The notes under the pieces: generated by a model
What the model was told of the DNA's origin: nothing
The model's database searches: none
What the model saw: only the letters and a program-made list of their open reading frames with translations
Shown here: piece after piece, positions 50,023 to 58,033 of the stretch
Position numbering within the stretch: the stretch's first letter is position 1
How the letters are laid out: each line of letters starts with the position of its first letter
Origin: Geoglobus acetivorans
GTDB lineage: Archaea > Halobacteriota > Archaeoglobi > Archaeoglobales > Archaeoglobaceae
NCBI RefSeq assembly: GCF_039641995.1
Contig: NZ_CP087714.1
Coordinates: forward strand, 372,001-436,000
Length of the DNA: 64,000 nt
Reading direction: 5' to 3'
Translations under genes and position numbers: made by a program

Positions 50023-51195
50023 ATGGCGATAAGCTTTCAGTTTACGGAGGAACAGGAGGATATAAGGAGGGCTGCAAGGGAATTTGCTGAAAAGGAATTC
50101 ACACCGGAGCTTGCGATAGAGTGTGACAGAGAAGAGAAGTTTCCGAAGGAGCTTTTCAAAAAGTGTGCAAAGCTCGGGTTCCATGCAGTGTCAATTCCTG
50201 AGGAGTACGGCGGCGGTGGCTACGGGCCAATTGAGCAGATGATTGTGATGGAAGAGTTCTCGGCTGTCAACCCCGGCCTCGGCCTTGCGTGCCTCCTCCC
50301 AACGTTTGGAGTTGAGATTCTCCTTCTGCACGGCAGTGAGGAGCAGAAAGAGCAGTACGTTACGAAGGTCGCCAGGGGCGATGCAATAATGGGCATGGCA
50401 AACACGGAACCTGATGCGGGCAGCGATTCAGCGAGCATCAAGACAAGGGCTGTTAAGGACGGCAATGAGTGGGTGCTAAATGGCACAAAGCAGTTTATAT
50501 CCAATGGTTCGATAGCAGACTTCATCCTTGTAACTGCAAGAACAAGCGAGCTGGAAAGCTTTGAGACGAGACACAGGGGAATAAGCTACTTTATCGTTGA
50601 GACTGACAGGGAGGGCTATAAAGCGGACAAGATAAAGGGCAAGATGGGTATAAGAGCCACAGACACAGCAGAAGTGAGCCTGAGCAACGTCAGAGTGCCG
50701 TCAGACAACCTCGTCGGTGAGGAGGGCAAGGGCTTTTACTACATGATGGAGTTCTTCGACATCAGCAGAGTCTGGGTGGCTGCTCAGGCAGTTGGAATTG
50801 CGAGGGGCGCATTGAAGCTTGTCATCGATTACGTAAAGCAGAGGAAGGCATTTGGAGTGCCTCTGGCAGCCTTCCAGTACATTCAGTTCAAGATTGCCGA
50901 GCTTGCGACCAAAATCGAGGCGGCAAGAACCCTCACATACAGAGCAGCAGCGCTTCAGGTTGAGCAGGGTAAGCCAGACAACACCCTTTCAGCCATGGCG
51001 AAATGGTATGCTGGAGAGGTTGCTGTCGAAACGGCCAACTGGGCGCTGCAGTTCCATGGAGGCTACGGCTACATCGATGAGTATCCGGTGAATCAGTTCT
51101 ACAGGGATGCCAAGATTACTGAAATATATGAGGGAGCTAAAGAAGTCGAGAAACTCATAATTGCAAGGAATCTGTTCGGATTCAAAGGTCGCTGA
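50023..51195 (+). CDS. Acyl-CoA dehydrogenase
   Basis: A 390-residue FAD flavoprotein that introduces the trans-2 double bond into acyl-CoA. Signatures include FTEEQEDIRRAAREFAEKEF, GMANTEPDAGSDSASIKTRA, WVLNGTKQFISNGSIADFI and the C-terminal RDAKITEIYEGAKEVEKLII with the catalytic Glu in EIYEG. It is divergent from the thiolase operon and would donate electrons to EtfAB. It overlaps the convergent HIT gene by 14 bases. Confidence 0.95.
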   Translation: MAISFQFTEEQEDIRRAAREFAEKEFTPELAIECDREEKFPKELFKKCAKLGFHAVSIPEEYGGGGYGPIEQMIVMEEFSAVNPGLGLACLLPTFGVEILLLHGSEEQKEQYVTKVARGDAIMGMANTEPDAGSDSASIKTRAVKDGNEWVLNGTKQFISNGSIADFILVTARTSELESFETRHRGISYFIVETDREGYKADKIKGKMGIRATDTAEVSLSNVRVPSDNLVGEEGKGFYYMMEFFDISRVWVAAQAVGIARGALKLVIDYVKQRKAFGVPLAAFQYIQFKIAELATKIEAARTLTYRAAALQVEQGKPDNTLSAMAKWYAGEVAVETANWALQFHGGYGYIDEYPVNQFYRDAKITEIYEGAKEVEKLIIARNLFGFKGR

Positions 51196-51673
51196 TTTTC
51201 TCAAAACCCTTTTTTAATTTTTTGTAGGTTTCCTCAACAGCCTCCGGTATCACCCGCACATCTGCAAGCACAGGCATGAAGTTGGTGTCACCGTTCCATC
51301 TCGGCACGATGTGCAGATGGATATGCTCTTCTATTCCGGCTCCAGCCACTTTGCCCATGTTTATTCCGATATTAAAGCCATCAGGAGACATGACTTCTTT
51401 TATAACTCTGATACAGGTCTGAGCGAGCACCATCATATCTGATAGCTCCTCCTGACTCAGGTCTTCAAGATCGCCAACATGTCTGAAGGGAGCCACCATC
51501 ACATGTCCCGGGTTGTAGGGATAGTTGTTCATTATGACAAAATTTTTCTCTCCCCTGAATACAATCAACCTATCCTCATCCCTGTTTTCTCTTGGAAAAT
51601 CACAGAAAATACAGCCTTCGTATTTTGGAGCCTGGATGTATCTTATTCTCCACGGAGCAAACAGCCTATCCAT
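51182..51673 (-). CDS. HIT-family nucleotide hydrolase
   Basis: A 163-residue histidine-triad protein. MDRLFAPWRIRYIQAPKYEG, the zinc-binding CIFC pair and the triad HIHLHIVPRW are typical of the archaeal/bacterial diadenosine-polyphosphate branch. The ATG at 51673 is 27 bases after a TATA box (51696-51704) and matches the family start; a longer frame to 51721 covers that promoter. Confidence 0.92.
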   Translation of the reverse strand: MDRLFAPWRIRYIQAPKYEGCIFCDFPRENRDEDRLIVFRGEKNFVIMNNYPYNPGHVMVAPFRHVGDLEDLSQEELSDMMVLAQTCIRVIKEVMSPDGFNIGINMGKVAGAGIEEHIHLHIVPRWNGDTNFMPVLADVRVIPEAVEETYKKLKKGFEKISDL

Positions 51674-51695
51674 ACTGCCAGTAATGTTGTCCTGA

Positions 51696-51704
51696 GTATA
51701 AAGT
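51696..51704 (-). promoter_or_regulatory. TATA box of HIT gene
   Basis: Minus strand ACTTTATAC, centred 27 bases before the ATG at 51673. Confidence 0.5.
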
Positions 51705-51814
51705 TTGCTGATTTTCCCCAATGGAGCGTTGAAGGAATATCGAATTAGTGATGTGATTGATTACATCTTTCGTTGGTTGAACTGGGTTCAATCCCCTCCC
51801 TAAACAACCCAAAA

Positions 51815-51824
51815 ATTTATATAA
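51815..51824 (+). promoter_or_regulatory. TATA box of second histone gene
   Basis: ATTTATATAA, about 50 bases before the ATG at 51871. The leader contains AAGGAGGTG. Confidence 0.65.
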
Positions 51825-51870
51825 TGGAATTACTTAATTTATACTCGAAAAAAGCTAAGGAGGTGTTTTG

Positions 51871-52074
51871 ATGGAACTGCCACTTGCTCCAGTTGAGAGG
51901 ATTATTAGGCAGGCTGGTGCGCAGAGAGTTAGTGAGGATGCAAAGAAAGCACTGGCGGAGGCAATAGAGGACTACGCTCTTCAGGTTGCTAAGAAGGCTG
52001 TAGAACTTGCCAAGCATTCTGGCAGGAAGACAGTCAAGATCGAGGATATCAAGCTCGCAACAAGCCAGCTCTGA
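51871..52074 (+). CDS. Archaeal histone (second copy)
   Basis: A 67-residue histone-fold protein ([20 protein letters not shown] ... [20 protein letters not shown]). It differs from the first histone (8398-8601) at about 20 positions but keeps the fold and RKTVK loop. The ATG at 51871 follows AAGGAGGTG; an adjacent upstream TTG is in frame but unnecessary. Having two histones allows homo- and heterodimers. Confidence 0.97.
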   Translation: MELPLAPVERIIRQAGAQRVSEDAKKALAEAIEDYALQVAKKAVELAKHSGRKTVKIEDIKLATSQL

Positions 52075-52092
52075 TTCTCTCTATTTTTTACT

Positions 52093-52578
52093 TCATGCTT
52101 TTGACATCAGGTCTTCTATCAGTTTTATGTGCATCTCTTCCCACTGTATGAGCTTTCTGAGCGTATCTTTCACGAACTCTACGGTCTCCTCTCCGAGTTC
52201 CTGCGATATCTGGGAGAAGTCCTGATCAAGCAGGTTTCGGTAGTAGTTTCTTGCCCACCTCTCCCATTTGAGTATCTCGTTTAACTGCTGGGTTGTAAAA
52301 TCTTCCGTAAAATCGAACTTTTTTACTCCGATCGTTCTGATGGAATATTCCTTGAAATCTTCAATGCTGAAGCTCAATCTCTCGATTACATTTTCAATCA
52401 TCATCTTGTGGATCTCGTTGTCTTTTATCAGGTTGAAAAATGGCTTGGATATGTTCTCGTCCCCCAGCTGAAGCATGGTCTCGGAAATGGCCTCGCATTC
52501 CGTGTGTTCTGCCACATATGCCCTTGCGAGCAATCTTGCAAGAATCTTGCTGTTCATATTGATGACTAACTGGGTCAT
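52093..52578 (-). CDS. Ferritin-like four-helix protein
   Basis: A 161-residue all-helical protein. Glu/His-rich helices (YVAEHTECEAISE, DNEIHKMMIENVIERL, LKWERWARNYYRN, IQWEEMHIKLIEDL) look like a ferritin-like di-iron bundle with two paired Glu/His helices. I cannot name the exact family. A TATA-like box (52603-52611) is 29 bases before the ATG. Possible roles are iron binding or peroxide handling. Confidence 0.6.
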   Translation of the reverse strand: MTQLVINMNSKILARLLARAYVAEHTECEAISETMLQLGDENISKPFFNLIKDNEIHKMMIENVIERLSFSIEDFKEYSIRTIGVKKFDFTEDFTTQQLNEILKWERWARNYYRNLLDQDFSQISQELGEETVEFVKDTLRKLIQWEEMHIKLIEDLMSKA

Positions 52579-52602
52579 CCAACAGTAATTTTGACAAATT
52601 CA

Positions 52603-52611
52603 ATATAAATT
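52603..52611 (-). promoter_or_regulatory. TATA box of ferritin-like gene
   Basis: Minus strand AATTTATAT, centred 29 bases before the ATG at 52578. Confidence 0.5.
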
Positions 52612-52810
52612 ATTTTTGGAATATGAACCTGCAATACGTGTCTCAATTTCGCAATCTTACTGGCGATATCATTCTTTTTTATGAAACTCAATTCCATTGG
52701 TCGCGCAGCACTAACGGAAATACTGGTTTTGGTGAACTGGTGGTAATGTGGGCCTCTACTCAACCAGATGGTGGAGTGTCCCTCGGAATCACTCACTTTG
52801 ACCTTTGATA

Positions 52811-52822
52811 AATTTTTTAAAA
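52811..52822 (+). promoter_or_regulatory. TATA-like box of second CoA-ligase gene
   Basis: AATTTTTTAAAA centred 29 bases before the ATG at 52846. Confidence 0.45.
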
Positions 52823-52845
52823 CCTCATGCACCGATGTCCAAAGT

Positions 52846-54159
52846 ATGCCATTTGGTAGCTATTGGCAACGTGAGGAAATTATGCCCCTGAATCAGCTTG
52901 AGGAGCTTCGGGTGAAAAGGCTGAGATGGGTTGTCAGGCGGGCTTACGATAATGTTCCCTTTTACAGGAAAAAGATGAGAGAAATGGGCATCACTCCTCA
53001 TGACATCAGGAGGATAGATGATGTGGTTAAGCTCCCTTTCACGACGAAAGATGATTTGAGGGCGAATTATCCATTTGGCCTGGTGGCCGTCGATAAGTCC
53101 GAGCTTGTTCGAATTCACATGTCTTCGGGCACCTCGGGGAAGCCCAAAGTTGTTGCCTACACTGAGAGGGACCTTGAAAACTGGATAAACATGGTTGCCA
53201 GATGTCTTTACATGATTGGGGTGAGGAAGGAAGATGTGTTCCAGAATCTTGTCAGCTACACATTATTTACTGGAGGACTGGGTTTTCACTACGCCGCCGA
53301 AAGAATCGGAGCAATGGTGGTTCCTACAGGCACCGGCAACACTGAGAAACAGCTTCAGTACATGGTGGATTTCGGCACCACGGCCATCCATGCGACCCCG
53401 AGCTATGCCCTCAGAATAAAGGAGGTTGCGGAGGAAAAGGGCATAGACACTCAGAACCTCCCCCTTCGTATCGGATGTTTTGGGGCAGAGCCCTGGAGCG
53501 ATAATACGAGGAAGAGGCTTGAAGAAGCGTTTGATTTGAAGGCCTTCGACAGTTATGGCTTAAGTGAGATGAATGGCCCGGGGGTTGCCTTCGAGTGCGA
53601 GGAGCAGAATGGACTGCACATCTGGCATGATCACTACCTGGTTGAAATTGTTGATCCTGAAACGGGAGAACAGCTCGGAGAAGGTGAGAAGGGTGAGCTT
53701 GTTTTAACTCCGCTGACGAAGGAAGCAATGCCTCTGCTGAGGTACAGGACGGGAGATATCACCTACCTGATGGGGTTTGACAGGTGTTCTTGCGGCAGAA
53801 CTCATCCCAAGATTCACAGGATAATTGGCAGAGCGGATGACATGATTGTGGTGAGGGGGATAAACGTCTATCCGAGCCAGATAGAACATGTTCTGATGAA
53901 TCTGCCTGAGGTTGGAGATCATTTTCAGGTTGTGATAACAAGAAATGGCAGCCTTGATGAAATTACTGTCAGAGTGGAGATGAGAGATGAAATCTTTACT
54001 GGTGAGCTGAGGGACTTCAGCAGGATCAGGAATAACGTCATGCGGGCATTGCAGAAGGAACTCAACATAAGGGTGAACGTTGACCTTGTTGAGAAGGGCA
54101 CCCTCGAAAGATTTGAAGGAAAAGCAAAAAGGGTTCTTGATTTGAGAAAAGAATTGTAG
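52846..54159 (+). CDS. paaK: Phenylacetate-CoA ligase-like enzyme (second copy)
   Basis: A 437-residue PaaK-type adenylating enzyme. Motifs: MSSGTSGKPKVVAYTERD, DSYGLSEMNGPGVAFECEEQ, LLRYRTGDITYL, RADDMIVVRGINVYPSQIE and the final LERFEGKAKRVLDL. The active-site LSEMNGPG region differs from that of the first copy (LTEMGGVG), so the substrates may differ. MPFGSYWQREEIMPLNQLEE is the usual PaaK N-terminus and the TATA distance supports it. It is not in an operon. Confidence 0.92.
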   Translation: MPFGSYWQREEIMPLNQLEELRVKRLRWVVRRAYDNVPFYRKKMREMGITPHDIRRIDDVVKLPFTTKDDLRANYPFGLVAVDKSELVRIHMSSGTSGKPKVVAYTERDLENWINMVARCLYMIGVRKEDVFQNLVSYTLFTGGLGFHYAAERIGAMVVPTGTGNTEKQLQYMVDFGTTAIHATPSYALRIKEVAEEKGIDTQNLPLRIGCFGAEPWSDNTRKRLEEAFDLKAFDSYGLSEMNGPGVAFECEEQNGLHIWHDHYLVEIVDPETGEQLGEGEKGELVLTPLTKEAMPLLRYRTGDITYLMGFDRCSCGRTHPKIHRIIGRADDMIVVRGINVYPSQIEHVLMNLPEVGDHFQVVITRNGSLDEITVRVEMRDEIFTGELRDFSRIRNNVMRALQKELNIRVNVDLVEKGTLERFEGKAKRVLDLRKEL

Positions 54160-54164
54160 GGTTT

Positions 54165-54899
54165 TTACTCTTCTTTCTCTTCTCCTTCGGCTTCAGATTT
54201 CTCTTCTGTTTCTGCGCTACCCTGTTTATCCTTCTCCTCTTCCGGTTTTTCAAAGACCTCCATGAACACGACTTCCTTAACACCCTCTATGTGCTTGAAG
54301 ATCTGGTCCACAACCGTGTATTTGCCCAGCAGGAAGTACTGGTTGAATGAGGCGTCTTTGGGAACCTCGACAATAACCTTTCCATCCTCAATTTTTGGCT
54401 CAAGCTCTCTTCCGGTGTAGATCAGGAAAAGGTACTTTATCTTTTCTTCAGGCTTTTCTATAATCTCTTCAATTTCGTATTCGAATATGATTTTCTTTCC
54501 TGCGAGCGGATGATTGAAATCGACAATGGCTCTCCTTCCAATGACCTTCTCGACGGTACCAACCTTTTCTCCAACCTGGACTCTCTGGCCCGGAACAGGC
54601 CTTTCCTTGAATTTCGTTATTGAAATCACTTCCTTGTTATCCGGGTTGTATTCCCCGAATGCTTTTTCCGGAGGAACCTCCACGCTTCCCTTGTAGCCTG
54701 CCTCCTTTCCTTCAAGGTCCTCATCGAGACCCCTGAGCACATGCCCCTCTCCAACCACAACAACAATGCTGCCGTATCTTGCTCCCTCTTCATAGACTCC
54801 GTGCTCTTTCGCCACGCTTTCATCTGTGGAGTCTATCACGGTTCCATCCTCAAGCTTTGCGGTATAGCTTACCCTGACAAAGTCTCCCTTTTTGATCAT
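54165..54899 (-). CDS. FKBP-type peptidyl-prolyl isomerase (long archaeal form)
   Basis: A 244-residue prolyl isomerase and chaperone. KKGDFVRVSYTAKLEDGTVI at the start, an FKBP core with an insert-in-flap domain (VPPEKAFGEYNPDNKEVISI, DFNHPLAGKKIIFEYEIEEI) and a C-terminal extension with an acidic tail (EETEEKSEAEGEEKEE-like). The ATG at 54899 follows AGGTGGTAACG; an upstream GTG/ATG frame to 54923 lacks this. Confidence 0.92.
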   Translation of the reverse strand: MIKKGDFVRVSYTAKLEDGTVIDSTDESVAKEHGVYEEGARYGSIVVVVGEGHVLRGLDEDLEGKEAGYKGSVEVPPEKAFGEYNPDNKEVISITKFKERPVPGQRVQVGEKVGTVEKVIGRRAIVDFNHPLAGKKIIFEYEIEEIIEKPEEKIKYLFLIYTGRELEPKIEDGKVIVEVPKDASFNQYFLLGKYTVVDQIFKHIEGVKEVVFMEVFEKPEEEKDKQGSAETEEKSEAEGEEKEE

Positions 54900-54950
54900 C
54901 GTTACCACCTGAGACCCACTCAAATACTGGATTTAAAAAAGTATGGTTAA

Positions 54951-54960
54951 GGTTATAAGT
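54951..54960 (+). promoter_or_regulatory. TATA box of cyaB/topA operon
   Basis: GGTTATAAGT centred 25 bases before the ATG at 54980, suggesting a leaderless transcript. Confidence 0.5.
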
Positions 54961-54979
54961 TTGCCATCAAACGGGCGTT

Positions 54980-55507
54980 ATGGAAGTTGAGATTAAATTC
55001 AGAATCCCGGATCCCGAAAAAATCGAGAGGGTTTTGAGGGACAGGGCTGAGTTTGTAATAGAAAAGATTGAGCACGATTATTATTTCAATCACCCATGCA
55101 GGGATTTTCGCGAAACTGATGAGGCTCTCAGAGTCAGGAAGGATGTTGAGGGTGTAACGCTGACCTACAAGGGCAAAAAAATTGACAGTGAGACGAAAAC
55201 GAGGGAGGAGTTTAAGGTGAAGCTGGATAACTTCGAAGCAGCAAGGAAAATACTTGAAAAACTGGGTTTCAGAAAGGCAGGTGAAGTGGTAAAGAGAAGG
55301 AAAATCTACCGGGATGGGGACGTTATAATCTGTCTCGACCATCTTGATGGTATCGGGAGCTTTGTTGAGCTTGAGATTGAGAGCGACGATGTCGAGGAGG
55401 CAAAAAGGAGGGTTTTCAGATATGCCGAAATGCTTGGGCTTGGTGGAGAGAAAAGCATAAGAAAGTCATACCTTGAGATGGTTCTGGATGTGGCTGATAG
55501 TAACTGA
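54980..55507 (+). CDS. cyaB: CYTH/CyaB-like class IV adenylate cyclase-fold protein
   Basis: A 175-residue CYTH-fold enzyme. It has the N-terminal ExExK signature (EVEIKFRI), DEALRVRKD, LTYKGKK, and RRKIYRDGDVIICLDHLDGIG then FVELEIES. Such proteins bind triphosphates with metal; family members include adenylate cyclases and thiamine/inorganic triphosphatases, and in archaea the actual reaction is unclear. It overlaps topA by 20 bases. Confidence 0.88.
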   Translation: MEVEIKFRIPDPEKIERVLRDRAEFVIEKIEHDYYFNHPCRDFRETDEALRVRKDVEGVTLTYKGKKIDSETKTREEFKVKLDNFEAARKILEKLGFRKAGEVVKRRKIYRDGDVIICLDHLDGIGSFVELEIESDDVEEAKRRVFRYAEMLGLGGEKSIRKSYLEMVLDVADSN

Positions 55508-57482
55508 GAAGGACAACACCGCCAGAAGGATAGCCGGAATTCTCTTCGGCAGGGTTAAGGTAAGGAAGATAGACGGAGTTAACGTCTATTTCTCACAGGA
55601 TGAAAAAAATGCGGTTGTTGGGTTGAAGGGGCACATAGTTGAGCTTGATTATCCAAAGGAATACAACAACTGGAGCAAGGTCCCGTTAAAATCGTTGCTT
55701 AAGGCAGATCTGGTAAAAAAGGTGAAGGCGAGAAATATTGCGAAAGCCCTGTCTCAGCTTGCACAGAAAGCAGAAAGGGTCACCATCGCAACGGATTACG
55801 ACAGGGAAGGTGAGCTGATTGGAGTCGAGGCTCTGGAGATAATAAAGAAAGCAAATCCGTCAGTTAAAGCCGATAGAGCGAAATACTCTGCCATCACCCC
55901 CCAGGAGATAAAGAAGGCGTTTTCCAGCACGACAAAGATAAACTTCAATCTTGCCAAGGCGGCAGAGACGAGACAGATTGTGGATCTTATGTGGGGTGCG
56001 CTGCTCACGAGACTGCTTTCCCTTTCATCCGGAAGGCTTGGTAAGGATTTTCTGAGCGTTGGAAGGGTGCAGTCTCCAACACTCAGGTTTATAGTCGAAA
56101 GGGAGAGGGAGATCCAGCAATTTAAGCCAACTCCATACTGGGAAATTTTTGCAGAGTTCGAAAACGGGGAAAAGTTTTCTGCTAAACACGTTAAAAGATT
56201 TCTGAAGAAAGAAGAAGCAGAAGAGGCTTTTTCGAGGATTGGTGATAGAGCCGTCGTAAAGAAGTACGTCGAAAAGGATGTTTCTGAAAGGAGGCCGATA
56301 CCGTTCAACACAACCGAGTTTCTGAGAGAAGCGGGCAAGTTCATGGCTCCTGACAAGGCAATGAGCATAGCTGAAAACCTTTACATGAACGGTTACATAT
56401 CCTACCCCAGAACGGACAATACTGTCTACCCACCATCACTAAATCTGAAAGCGATCGTGAGCAAATTCTTAAATTCTGAATTTAAGGCTGAGGCGGAAAT
56501 CGCTTTATCGCACATGAAACCGTCAAGAGGTAAGAAAGAAACCAAGGATCATCCTCCAATTCATCCTGTCGAGGTGGCGAGCAGAAAAGACCTTTCCAAA
56601 GATGAGTGGAGAATTTACGAGCTTGTTGTGAGGAGGTTTCTTGCCACCTTAGCTCCTGATGCGGTATGGGCTGTGAGGCAGGCGGAAATCGACGCCAGTG
56701 GCGAGATTTTCAAGGCAACCGGCAAACAGCTTGTAAATCCAGGGTGGAGGGCAATATATGTTTACTACAAAGCTGAGGAGAGCTTTTTGCCCGGATTGCA
56801 CGAGGGTCAGACCCTGAAGGTGCTTTCAAAGAAAATCGAGGAAAAGAAGACAAAACCGCCCGGCAGATACACAATGAGCTCGATTATAAAGCTCATGGAA
56901 AAGTACAATCTCGGGACAAAATCCACAAGGCACGAAATTTTGAGAAAGCTCTATTCAAGAGGGTATATCAGGGGCAACCCTCTGAAACCGACTGAAGTAG
57001 CTTTTGCTGTCATCGATGCACTCAAAAAGGAGGCCGAGGTTATAACTCTACCCGATATGACCGCAAAGCTTGAGGAGGATATGGACAGGATTGAAGAGGG
57101 GAAGCAGGATCAGAAGGCCGTTGTCAATGAGAGCGCAAAGTTCCTCGAAGAAGTCCTGGAAAATGTCAATGAAGAGGAGCTTGGGAAGACTATACGTGAG
57201 GGTGTTAGAAAGGACAGGGTTGTCGGAAAATGCCCTGAGTGCGGTAATGACCTTGAGATAAGGAAGGCGAGAGGTAGGTTCATTGGATGCACGTCCTACC
57301 CAGAATGCAGGTTCACCCTGCCTTTACCGCAGAAAGGAAGGCTGGAGGTTACTGCCAGAAAATGCGATAAGCATGACATGTCCATTCTCAGGATCAGACC
57401 TTCGAAGGGCAAATCATGGACGTTCTGCCCCTATTGCAGTTATATCGAATGGAAGGGTAGAGATGGCCAGAGTCAGGGGTAA
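55488..57482 (+). CDS. topA: DNA topoisomerase I (type IA)
   Basis: A 664-residue type IA topoisomerase relaxing negative supercoils or decatenating DNA. The Toprim domain has TDYDREGE (about 102-109), the active-site Tyr is Y306 in GYISYPRTDNTVYP, and the C-terminal zinc ribbon contains CPECGNDLEIRKARGRFIGC and CPYCSYIEW. ATG at 55488 (MWLIVTEKDNTARRIA) matches family starts; it lies inside the cyaB 3' end, so the two are coupled. Confidence 0.95.
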   Translation: MWLIVTEKDNTARRIAGILFGRVKVRKIDGVNVYFSQDEKNAVVGLKGHIVELDYPKEYNNWSKVPLKSLLKADLVKKVKARNIAKALSQLAQKAERVTIATDYDREGELIGVEALEIIKKANPSVKADRAKYSAITPQEIKKAFSSTTKINFNLAKAAETRQIVDLMWGALLTRLLSLSSGRLGKDFLSVGRVQSPTLRFIVEREREIQQFKPTPYWEIFAEFENGEKFSAKHVKRFLKKEEAEEAFSRIGDRAVVKKYVEKDVSERRPIPFNTTEFLREAGKFMAPDKAMSIAENLYMNGYISYPRTDNTVYPPSLNLKAIVSKFLNSEFKAEAEIALSHMKPSRGKKETKDHPPIHPVEVASRKDLSKDEWRIYELVVRRFLATLAPDAVWAVRQAEIDASGEIFKATGKQLVNPGWRAIYVYYKAEESFLPGLHEGQTLKVLSKKIEEKKTKPPGRYTMSSIIKLMEKYNLGTKSTRHEILRKLYSRGYIRGNPLKPTEVAFAVIDALKKEAEVITLPDMTAKLEEDMDRIEEGKQDQKAVVNESAKFLEEVLENVNEEELGKTIREGVRKDRVVGKCPECGNDLEIRKARGRFIGCTSYPECRFTLPLPQKGRLEVTARKCDKHDMSILRIRPSKGKSWTFCPYCSYIEWKGRDGQSQG

Positions 57483-57518
57483 TGATGGTGTTTTCATCGA
57501 CCCCTCAGGAGAGGAATA

Positions 57519-57530
57519 GATTTTAAAATC
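57519..57530 (+). promoter_or_regulatory. Palindromic TATA box of speD
   Basis: GATTTTAAAATC, a perfect 12-base palindrome centred 26 bases before the ATG at 57551. Confidence 0.5.
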
Positions 57531-57550
57531 CGAACGAGAAACTCAAAGCG

Positions 57551-57958
57551 ATGACTCCCGTCGTGGGAACAGAGGGGACACACATCATAGTGGAGGCTTC
57601 AGGGTGCAGTCCGGACGTTCTCTCGGATCCAAAGAAGATAGAGAGGATTTTCAAGGATGCTGCAAAGCACGCAAAAATGACTGTGAAGGCATCACATTTT
57701 TTCAAGTTCATGCCTGCAGGCGTGTCAGGGGCGGTTATAATTGCCGAATCCCACATCTCTATTCATACCTGGCCTGAGCTCGGGTATGCGGCTATAGACG
57801 TCTACACATGTGGTGAATCCAATCCTGAGGAGGCTGTCGACTTCATTCTCGAAAGGATAGGGGCAAAGCATGCCCACGTTTCCGAGGTCAGGAGGGGTAT
57901 CAGGGAGGAAGAAGGCACCTACACGCACACGATTCTTACATGGGAAGAGGAGTTCTGA
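57551..57958 (+). CDS. speD: S-adenosylmethionine decarboxylase proenzyme
   Basis: A 135-residue class 1B SAM decarboxylase. The proenzyme cleaves itself between E66 and S67 (ESHISIHTWPE) to form the pyruvoyl group; GYAAIDVYTCG contains the catalytic Cys. It supplies decarboxylated SAM for spermidine, or in some archaea acts as arginine decarboxylase. Single gene with its own promoter. Confidence 0.95.
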   Translation: MTPVVGTEGTHIIVEASGCSPDVLSDPKKIERIFKDAAKHAKMTVKASHFFKFMPAGVSGAVIIAESHISIHTWPELGYAAIDVYTCGESNPEEAVDFILERIGAKHAHVSEVRRGIREEEGTYTHTILTWEEEF

Positions 57959-58033
57959 GGAATTGTTTATCTTTCCGAAAGCACCCGATGGCAGAAAAGA
58001 ATAGGTATGGGTATGTAACTGTGACAGGTGTGA

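Noticed and set aside
52623-52808. 61-codon plus-strand frame upstream of the second ligase
   Set aside because: No ribosome-binding site, no domain, and it overlaps the promoter region of the ligase gene.
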